This document shows positions 1-5,548 of a stretch of DNA of 7,321 bases, one piece after another. Position 1 is the first letter of the stretch. Each line of letters starts with the position of its first letter. A program made the position numbers and the translations under genes. The stretch comes from Pirellulaceae bacterium (GTDB lineage Bacteria > Planctomycetota > Planctomycetia > Pirellulales > Pirellulaceae): assembly GCA_020846515.1 (NCBI GenBank), contig JADLDX010000880.1:1-7321 (forward strand), written 5' to 3'. The notes beneath the pieces are model-generated. The model was not told where the DNA came from. It saw only the letters and a program-made list of their open reading frames with translations, and searched no databases.

Positions 1-142
1 CAGAAACCTTCGGCGATCGTGATGCATTTGATGGATTCCCTCGTTAACGTCGCGCCATTCTGTTGCGCATGCGGATGTTGATTATGGGTGCGTTGTTTGT
101 TGGTGCGTTGCGAGCGGCCTGTCATCACGTTCAGCCACGCGA
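1..142. other. Intergenic stretch downstream of the hydrolase fusion; no supported gene
   Basis: No convincing gene is visible here. Plus frame 3 is open from the window edge to a TAA at 45-47 and reads ETFGDRDAFDGFPR, which could be the last residues of a gene lying to the left. Plus frame 1 is open to a TGA at 79-81, but its cysteine-rich end (FCCACGC) looks less protein-like. Neither can be confirmed from so few codons. The stretch also holds two copies of GGTGCGTTG (87-95 and 102-110). I found no clear hairpin terminator for the minus-strand gene that ends at 143. Confidence 0.5.
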
Positions 143-2578
143 TTACATGTCTTCGAAAGCCTGATTACCGATACGATACTGCTTCCAATCGGCGTAATCA
201 AAGTGCCACCATTCGAATTCGTAAACAGAAAAGCCTTGTTGTTCCATGGTGCGACGTAGCAGTTCGCGGTGCCAACGTTGTTGAGAAGTCCCGCCAGGGT
301 AACCCGGATAGGCTCGCGACTGGAACTCGTCATACCCCGAGACCATGGTGATGGGCTGACCGGTCGACAGGTCGTACAAACTCAGGTCGACGGCGCAGCC
401 ACGATTGTGCCGAGAGCCGTTCGCTGGATTGGCGACAAAGTCTTTCATGGAATCGGGTGTCGCTTCCCAGAACATTTTGGTGACGCTCCATGGTCGGTAG
501 GCATCGTGAATCAACAAGCCATATCCCAGAGGCTCTAACTGCTTGTGCGCGCGGACGACGGCTTGGGCCGCGGGCTGTTGCAGGAACGCACGGGCTTGCG
601 AATAAAAAATCGAGTCGGCAAAGTTGTTCTTTGAAGCGTAGCGGATGTCCAGCTTTAGTCGTGGCTCTAACTTGATCAGCTCTGTCAGTTCGCTATCGCG
701 GAATGCCCCACGCTCCGTTGGTGGCTGCGCCAGCCGGGCGTCCGCGCGCAGTTCGTCCAGCGGACGCACGGGTTTGATCTTGAACGTCTCACCCACGCCA
801 GCCAAACCGCGGCGCACAAAGGGAACTTCCGCCGCCGTCACCAGAGTCGCTTGACCTTGAGCATCCCGTTTAAAAAACAACTGTTCACCATGATAAAGTC
901 CATAGTCTGGAAAGGCATATTCATCCGGACCGATCTCGGTCAGTGGGTAAGCAAAGAACCATTCGATCAAGGCGACCAAGCGTCCGCGATCTTCGAGGAT
1001 AAACAGCACGTCATGGTCCCAACCGTATTCGCCGACCAGTCCTTCCCAGTGCGGCTTGGGTGGTGCCGGCAGTGTATCGGGCAAACGCGTGAACAGTTGC
1101 TTGTCAATGCGGAGTTTGTCTGCCCCCTCCGGTTTGACGCTGGCGCCATGCTTGAGTACATCATCGACAATTAGCTCGCCACCTTGCTCCAGGGCACGCA
1201 GTTCATTTCTCGAAGCGCCACGCTGCATAGTCAGTCGACCGCCCAAGTAAGACACTTCTACCACGTTCTGCTTGTCATCCTGATAACTACCGACCAATTC
1301 TCGAGCTCGAGCCGCATCGACATCTATAGTTCGCTGGTAATCGGGCAGGGGCAATGATTTGCGTTGGGCCAGCATCAACTCGAGGGCGAAGTCGGCCAGT
1401 CGTTCGACCGTACCATTGGCACAGTCCAAGGCTGCGGAGGCTGCCACGCCCAATTGGTGATCGGGCAATAGTTCGAGCTGAGTGGCACAGCCATAAACCG
1501 CGCCACCATGACCGACCTTTCTCTCCCCGGCTAATCGCTCGATTTGAAAACCAATCCCGAAGCTCTGCGGTGTCCCGTCCGCTTCTTTGCCGGGTGTGAA
1601 CATCTGTTCGATTGTTTCGGGCTTGAGCAATTGCCCGGTTGAATGTTTACCTTGGGCATGCAAACAACAGATGAACGCTGCCAAATCGGACATGGTCGAA
1701 TAGAGATTGCCGGCCGGTGCGGTGCCCAAGGCAAACTGAGGCGCGGGAAAGCGACGGCCTTCCAAGGTCCACATGGTGTAGGGGGCCAAGCGGGCACGAT
1801 TCTGGGCTTGCAGCACAAACGAACTGCTGCTCATTTTCAGCGGCCTAAAGATGGCCTGGTTGATTTGTTCGTCATAACTTCGACCACTGACGGCGGCGAG
1901 CACCGCTCCGGCCACCGTGATCCCAGCGTTTGAGTATTTGGTTCGCGTATCGGGCGGGTAGATCAAGGCGGTGCGATTGAGACTGTTGACCGTATCGCCC
2001 AGCGTTGGTTCGGTTGGATCAAAGTAGTGCCCCACCGGCGGCTCGCGCACCAAGCCGGATCGATGCGACATCAGTTGACGCAGCGTGATTGTTTTTTCCG
2101 ATGAGTTCTTGGGGGCAAATTGCGGCAAGTACTGTGTGACCGGCGCGTCGAGATCCAGTTGGCCGGCTTCGACCAGTTGCATAATGGCAATATCGGTGAA
2201 CAGTTTCGACACGCTACCGGCGCGATAGATGGTGTCTGCGTTGATTTCGATTGCATCCCGCTGGCCAACTTTCGACGTGTTGAGAGCCTGAGGGTCGGTC
2301 GACGCGTTCCCATAAGTCCAAATGATCTGGTCACCATCCACCAGCGCCATCGAGAAAGCTGGTAAGCGTTTGCCAGCCACCTCGTAGTCGATCGCTTCGC
2401 GCAGGCGCCGGACAACGGCAGCGCTGGCCACTGGCGTATCGGCTTGCGCAGCAACCTGAGCACAAGCGTCAGCGGATGGACTGGTGTTGGCGGATGGACT
2501 GTCGTTTGGTTGCGGTAGCTGGGGAGAATCGATCGAGGCCAGGGCAATCGACCAGACAACCAGGAAAGTTTGAATCAT
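143..2578 (-). CDS. Secreted fusion: class C serine hydrolase (beta-lactamase family) + VanX-type D-Ala-D-Ala dipeptidase
   Basis: This 811-residue protein carries two enzyme modules. Residues ~1-18 form a weak signal peptide (hydrophobic, but without an early Lys/Arg), followed by a Ser/Pro/Ala-rich linker to ~50. Residues ~55-405 are a class C beta-lactamase/DD-peptidase-type serine hydrolase: SVSK at 122-125 supplies the nucleophile Ser122 and Lys125, YSN at 215-217 is the second motif and HGG at 357-359 replaces KTG, as in many esterase or D-aminopeptidase relatives. Residues ~425-500 and ~510-590 look like two small beta domains, each opening with LVGxY. Residues ~625-811 match VanX/DdpX in length (~190-200): the HDAYRP arginine (Arg695), SRHNRGCAVD at 722-731 with zinc ligands His724 and Asp731, and EWWH at 789-792 with catalytic Glu789 and zinc ligand His792. 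It probably hydrolyses D-Ala-D-Ala or related peptides from peptidoglycan outside the cytoplasm. The start is fixed by an in-frame stop at 2609-2611 with no other ATG between; no clear ribosome-binding site is seen. Substrates are inferred; the families are secure. Confidence 0.93.
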   Translation of the reverse strand: MIQTFLVVWSIALASIDSPQLPQPNDSPSANTSPSADACAQVAAQADTPVASAAVVRRLREAIDYEVAGKRLPAFSMALVDGDQIIWTYGNASTDPQALNTSKVGQRDAIEINADTIYRAGSVSKLFTDIAIMQLVEAGQLDLDAPVTQYLPQFAPKNSSEKTITLRQLMSHRSGLVREPPVGHYFDPTEPTLGDTVNSLNRTALIYPPDTRTKYSNAGITVAGAVLAAVSGRSYDEQINQAIFRPLKMSSSSFVLQAQNRARLAPYTMWTLEGRRFPAPQFALGTAPAGNLYSTMSDLAAFICCLHAQGKHSTGQLLKPETIEQMFTPGKEADGTPQSFGIGFQIERLAGERKVGHGGAVYGCATQLELLPDHQLGVAASAALDCANGTVERLADFALELMLAQRKSLPLPDYQRTIDVDAARARELVGSYQDDKQNVVEVSYLGGRLTMQRGASRNELRALEQGGELIVDDVLKHGASVKPEGADKLRIDKQLFTRLPDTLPAPPKPHWEGLVGEYGWDHDVLFILEDRGRLVALIEWFFAYPLTEIGPDEYAFPDYGLYHGEQLFFKRDAQGQATLVTAAEVPFVRRGLAGVGETFKIKPVRPLDELRADARLAQPPTERGAFRDSELTELIKLEPRLKLDIRYASKNNFADSIFYSQARAFLQQPAAQAVVRAHKQLEPLGYGLLIHDAYRPWSVTKMFWEATPDSMKDFVANPANGSRHNRGCAVDLSLYDLSTGQPITMVSGYDEFQSRAYPGYPGGTSQQRWHRELLRRTMEQQGFSVYEFEWWHFDYADWKQYRIGNQAFEDM
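386..415 (-). other. Zinc-binding motif of the VanX-type domain (SxHxxGxAxD)
   Basis: These ten codons encode SRHNRGCAVD, residues 722-731 of the fusion. In VanX and other M15D dipeptidases the His and Asp of this motif bind the catalytic zinc. The third ligand and the catalytic Glu are in EWWH (residues 789-792), also intact, so the metallopeptidase half looks active and not decayed. Confidence 0.9.
2204..2215 (-). other. SxxK catalytic tetrad of the serine hydrolase domain
   Basis: These four codons encode SVSK, residues 122-125, in the context YRAGSVSKLFT. That context is characteristic of beta-lactamase-family serine hydrolases; the Ser is the acylated nucleophile and the Lys the general base. 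Together with YSN (215-217) and HGG (357-359) it indicates an intact active site. Confidence 0.88.
2472..2501 (-). repeat. Short direct repeat in the linker after the signal peptide
   Basis: Read on the plus strand, GCGGATGGACTG occurs at 2472-2483 and again at 2490-2501, an 18-base period. On the coding strand it produces the near-repeat DSPSAN/TSPSAD in the Ser/Pro-rich linker between signal peptide and serine hydrolase domain. It is in frame and probably arose by slippage or small duplication in a flexible tether. Confidence 0.75.
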
Positions 2579-2648
2579 AATGCTACAGATATCCGGACAG
2601 AGGTTTACTCATATCACTAGACGTTCACTTGAGAGGTCACCACTGGCT
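2579..2648. promoter_or_regulatory. Divergent intergenic region between hydrolase fusion and small secreted protein
   Basis: The two genes start back to back, so this 70-base space (with start codons at 2578 minus and 2649 plus) should hold the 5' signals of both. GAGAGG at 2631-2636 is a plausible ribosome-binding site for the plus gene, 12 bases before its ATG. I see no convincing sigma-70 -35/-10 pair on either strand, so promoters may overlap the coding starts or use other sigma factors. Confidence 0.4.
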
Positions 2649-3056
2649 ATGTTAACCCGATTGATGGTGTCGTTGTTGTGTGTCGGACTGCTCGCCAACT
2701 GGGCGGAGGCTGGCGGCATAGTGTCGCGAGGAGGTAGTCAAGTTTATCGAGGCAAGTGGCACAGCCAGTCGACCGGGCATAGCGGACCGATGCGAGCCCG
2801 AGTGACGGCGCGAGCTGATGGTGGCTACTCCGCTCGCTTTACTGGTCGATTTTTTGTGATCATCCCATTTACCTATCGCACCGATTTAACGCCGGTGGGC
2901 AGCGGTCCTGCTGGTCAATCTCTTGTTGTGCACAAGCAATTGGGGCCACTTCTGGGGTCATACGACATGTCGGCCCAATTAAATCCTGCGTCATTTACTG
3001 GTACTTTCCGTGCCGCTGGCGACACTGGGACGGTCAGTCTCCGGCGCGTGCGTTAG
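2649..3056 (+). CDS. Small secreted protein of unknown function, planctomycete-type
   Basis: From the ATG at 2649 this is a 135-residue protein. It begins with a textbook signal peptide: one early Arg, a hydrophobic core (MVSLLCVGLLANW) and a probable AEA|GG cleavage after residue 21. The mature ~114 residues are rich in Gly, Ser, Arg and Thr, with alternating polar/hydrophobic stretches suggesting an all-beta fold. Notable wording is YRGKWHSQSTGHSGPMRARV, then GRFFVIIPFTYRTDL and, near the end, FTGTFRAAGDTGTVSLRR. I recall similar small secreted proteins in planctomycete genomes but know no function. An in-frame ATG at 2580 would give 158 residues, but it would lie one base from the divergent start and put 23 polar residues before the signal peptide; 2649 with GAGAGG upstream is preferred. 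It is divergent from the hydrolase fusion and followed by a 205-base gap, so it is probably transcribed alone. Confidence 0.75.
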   Translation: MLTRLMVSLLCVGLLANWAEAGGIVSRGGSQVYRGKWHSQSTGHSGPMRARVTARADGGYSARFTGRFFVIIPFTYRTDLTPVGSGPAGQSLVVHKQLGPLLGSYDMSAQLNPASFTGTFRAAGDTGTVSLRRVR

Positions 3057-3261
3057 CCGAGTTTACCGCGATCGGTGTGGTTGGTGGCGGAAGGGGCATG
3101 CGTGGGATTTCAGTTTGAGGTTCGGGCCGCAGTCAGACCACCTACCTGGCCCCACCTTGCGGTAGCGGGTTGGTTTTGAAGATACTAAGAGGACGGCGCT
3201 GGTCCGGCCTACGGGCTACCGCGCACTTTTAATCAGTTTTCGTGAGAAGGGTGGGGATGTA
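3057..3261. other. 205-base intergenic region upstream of the propeller operon
   Basis: No coding potential is evident. The region should hold the end signal of the small secreted protein gene and the promoter of the operon. The clearest structure is an inverted repeat (listed separately). GATACT at 3181-3186 is a weak -10-like hexamer, but a matching -35 is poor, so I do not call a promoter. GAGAAGGG at 3244-3251, within a purine-rich run up to 3256, is the likely ribosome-binding site for the ATG at 3262. Confidence 0.5.
3159..3222. repeat. Spaced inverted repeat GCGGTAGC / GCTACCGC
   Basis: GCGGTAGC at 3159-3166 is the exact reverse complement of GCTACCGC at 3215-3222, with 48 bases between; the match resumes imperfectly inside the arms (GGT against CGT). 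TTTT follows at 3227-3230. It may be a weak terminator for the upstream gene, or a dispersed intergenic repeat of the REP/MITE sort. Whether it recurs elsewhere in the genome cannot be seen from this window. Confidence 0.45.
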
Positions 3262-5499
3262 ATGACGCGACTGGTAACGCTTTGGCGGCAAGCAGCATGT
3301 GTCGCTGGCCGCAATCTTGAATACGGCTGCAGAAGCCTGGTGGTTGTGCTGGCAATGGCCGGCCTGGTCCAAGCGGCTGATCCGCTGGATTGGCCTACAT
3401 GGCGCGGGCCAGAGATGAACGGTATCTCGCGCGAGAAGGGCCTGGTTGATACCTGGTCACCTAAAGGTGAGAACCTTTTGTGGAAGAAGCCCGAGTATGC
3501 CACGCGTTCAACGCCCATCGTTATGAACGGCAAGCTCTACTTTGTGTGTCGTCACGAAGAAGAGACCACCAAGGAAGGCGAAAAGACCGTCTGCTTGGAT
3601 GCGAAGACAGGCGAGATGATTTGGGAAAGTGTGCACAATCTTTTCTTGTCTGACGCACCGGCCGAACGCGTGGGCTGGTCTAGCGTGATTGGTGATCCAA
3701 CCACCGGCAATGTATTTGTCCTGGGACTCGGATGCCAATTCCAATGCCTGGCCGGCGATACTGGCAAGGTGATTTGGGAACACTCGATGAGCGAAGAGTA
3801 CGGGATGTTGAGCACTTATGGTGGTCGAACGAACTTTCCCGTCGTTTATGAAGACCTGGTGATCATCAGCGGTGTGATGACACAATATGGTGATAACGCC
3901 ATTCCCGCGCACCGTTTTGTCGCGTTTGATAAACGCACTGGAGCGGCCGTGTGGTTCATGAGCACGCGATTGCGACCGGAAGATACGACCTATAGCACGC
4001 CGGTATTTACCACGTTTAATGGTCAAGCGGCCATGGTGGTCGGCGCTGGTGACGGGGCCGTGTATGCGTTTCAGCCACGAACGGGCAAAACCATTTGGAA
4101 GTACGAAGCGTCGACCCGTGGTTTAAATGCTCCGCCGGTTATTCACGACAACGTGGTCTATCTAGGTCACGGTGAACGTAATAAGACTGATACCAATGTT
4201 CTGGGGGCGGTCTTTGCATTCGATGGTCGCGCCGAAGGCGACATCGGTGAAGATAAACTGCTCTGGAAGATTCCCAAGAAGACGGTCAGCCGCAGTGGGG
4301 CTGTCGTCCTAAACGATCGAGTTTACTTCTTGGAAGATGGTGGTCAGATGTTGATCATCGATCGCTCCAGTGGCAAATTGATCGGTGAAAAGAAACTTGG
4401 TCGAATTATTTTTGGTTCGCCGCTTGTCGCCGACGGCAAGATCTATGTTACGGAAGCCACCGGCAATTTCTGGGTGCTCAAGCCTACTGAGAAGGGTCTT
4501 GAGGAAGTGTCCCGCGTACGACTGAATAATGAGGAGATTCTCTCCTCGCCGATCGTGTCCCACGGACGCATTTACGTCGGTACTTCCAAAGCCCTGTATT
4601 GTATCGGTAAAGAAGGCGCCGAACCTTCGGCTGATCCTATACCGCCCATGCCGGAGGAGACCCCTCGCGATCAAGATAGTGCTATTGCGCATATTCAAAT
4701 CGCACCTGTCGAAGCCATCATCACGCCTGGGCAGGCCGTGGCGTATCAAGTTCGTGGCTACAACAAAATCGGCCAATTTATCAAGCTGGTCGAGGCTGAG
4801 TTGTCGGTCGACGGACCGGGTGCCATCGAGAGCGGCCGCTTTAAAGCCGCCGAAGATGCCGCTCACAAGGTAGTGAAGGTTACAGCCAAGATGGGCGAGT
4901 TGACCAGTACCGCCCGGGCTCGAATTATTCCTGTGTTGCCTTGGAAATTTGATTTCAACGACAAGCAAGTACCACCGACCTGGATTGGTGCTGCTTACCG
5001 CCATCAACCAAAAGAATTTGAAGGCGAATCGATGTTGGTTAAAATCAAGACGATTCCCAAAGGCACGCGCAGTCAATCCTGGATGGGCTGGCCGCGGTTG
5101 CACGATTACACCGTGCAGGCCGAAGTGTATGCTCCCGTGGACGAAGATCGCCGACCCGACATGGGTTTGATCAACCAACGCTATACCTTGGATTTGATGG
5201 CCAAGGATCAGTTGCAGATTCGTTCCTGGACACCGCGTTTGGAACTGCGATTTGCGAAGACGATCGATTTCCCATGGAAGGCTGGGCAATGGTATGTCAT
5301 CAAGTTTCGTTCGGAGAATGGAGCGGATGGCGTAACGCTGCGTGGCAAGGTTTGGCCGCGTGGCGAGGCGGAACCTGAGGCTTGGAGCATCGAAGCCACT
5401 GACGCTACTCCCAATGTGCAGGGCAGCCCAGGCTTGTTCGGCAACGCCAGCGTGGCGGAGTATTACATTGACAACGTCACCGTGACGCCCAATCAATAA
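3262..5499 (+). CDS. Secreted PQQ-like beta-propeller protein with Ig-like and lectin-like C-terminal domains
   Basis: This 745-residue protein has an extended n-region and a signal peptide ending near VQA|AD (residue 38). The mature protein opens with the WPTWRGPEMNGIS motif (44-56), typical of planctomycete PQQ-repeat proteins. Residues ~70-450 form a beta-propeller, with blade signatures CLDAKTGEMIWE (111-122), CLAGDTGKVIWE (162-173), AFDKRTGAAVWF (221-232), AFQPRTGKTIWK (269-280), a longer blade near 319-336, IIDRSSGKLIGE (365-376), a weaker one near 405 and a closing strand near 445. Residues ~475-558 resemble a bacterial Ig-like (Big) domain (IxIxPxxAxxxPGQxVxYxVxGY, then GxxExGxFKAAEDA). 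Residues ~560-745 resemble a jelly-roll, concanavalin-like domain ending in YYIDNVTVTP. No CxxCH haem site or recognisable quinoprotein-dehydrogenase active site is seen, so a binding, scaffold or assembly role is more likely than catalysis. It precedes the second propeller gene by 49 bases and probably shares its transcript. Confidence 0.9.
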   Translation: MTRLVTLWRQAACVAGRNLEYGCRSLVVVLAMAGLVQAADPLDWPTWRGPEMNGISREKGLVDTWSPKGENLLWKKPEYATRSTPIVMNGKLYFVCRHEEETTKEGEKTVCLDAKTGEMIWESVHNLFLSDAPAERVGWSSVIGDPTTGNVFVLGLGCQFQCLAGDTGKVIWEHSMSEEYGMLSTYGGRTNFPVVYEDLVIISGVMTQYGDNAIPAHRFVAFDKRTGAAVWFMSTRLRPEDTTYSTPVFTTFNGQAAMVVGAGDGAVYAFQPRTGKTIWKYEASTRGLNAPPVIHDNVVYLGHGERNKTDTNVLGAVFAFDGRAEGDIGEDKLLWKIPKKTVSRSGAVVLNDRVYFLEDGGQMLIIDRSSGKLIGEKKLGRIIFGSPLVADGKIYVTEATGNFWVLKPTEKGLEEVSRVRLNNEEILSSPIVSHGRIYVGTSKALYCIGKEGAEPSADPIPPMPEETPRDQDSAIAHIQIAPVEAIITPGQAVAYQVRGYNKIGQFIKLVEAELSVDGPGAIESGRFKAAEDAAHKVVKVTAKMGELTSTARARIIPVLPWKFDFNDKQVPPTWIGAAYRHQPKEFEGESMLVKIKTIPKGTRSQSWMGWPRLHDYTVQAEVYAPVDEDRRPDMGLINQRYTLDLMAKDQLQIRSWTPRLELRFAKTIDFPWKAGQWYVIKFRSENGADGVTLRGKVWPRGEAEPEAWSIEATDATPNVQGSPGLFGNASVAEYYIDNVTVTPNQ

Positions 5500-5532
5500 C
5501 CCTCGATTAATCAACAATTAAGCTTCAAAAAC

Positions 5533-5538
5533 AAAAGG
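5533..5538 (+). promoter_or_regulatory. Probable ribosome-binding site of the second propeller gene
   Basis: AAAAGG lies 10 bases before the ATG at 5549, in the A/T-rich 49-base gap after the upstream stop. It supports the chosen start, which also begins a good signal peptide. No promoter or terminator is evident in the gap, consistent with co-transcription. Confidence 0.5.
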
Positions 5539-5548
5539 TTTCTCAAGA

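Noticed and set aside
87..110. GGTGCGTTG occurring twice, 15 bases apart, as a possible regulatory iteron
   Set aside because: Two short copies near the window edge, with no third copy and no associated gene start, are not enough to call a site.
2071..2559. A 162-residue open frame on the same strand as the hydrolase fusion in another frame
   Set aside because: It lies wholly inside the hydrolase domain coding sequence, with its SVSK motif, and has Arg/Ser-rich low-complexity composition typical of a shifted frame.
143..2578. Vancomycin resistance (van) cluster
   Set aside because: The VanX-type domain is fused to a serine hydrolase and secreted, with no VanH, VanA ligase or VanRS genes nearby, so resistance is not supported.
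2580..2648. N-terminal extension of the small secreted protein from the ATG at 2580
   Set aside because: It would place 23 polar residues before the signal peptide and leave one base to the divergent start; the ATG at 2649 fits better.
4309..5517. A 402-residue open frame antisense to the first propeller gene
   Set aside because: It overlaps a well-supported propeller gene, has no signal or domain pattern, and its composition is that of a reverse-frame shadow of GC-biased codons.
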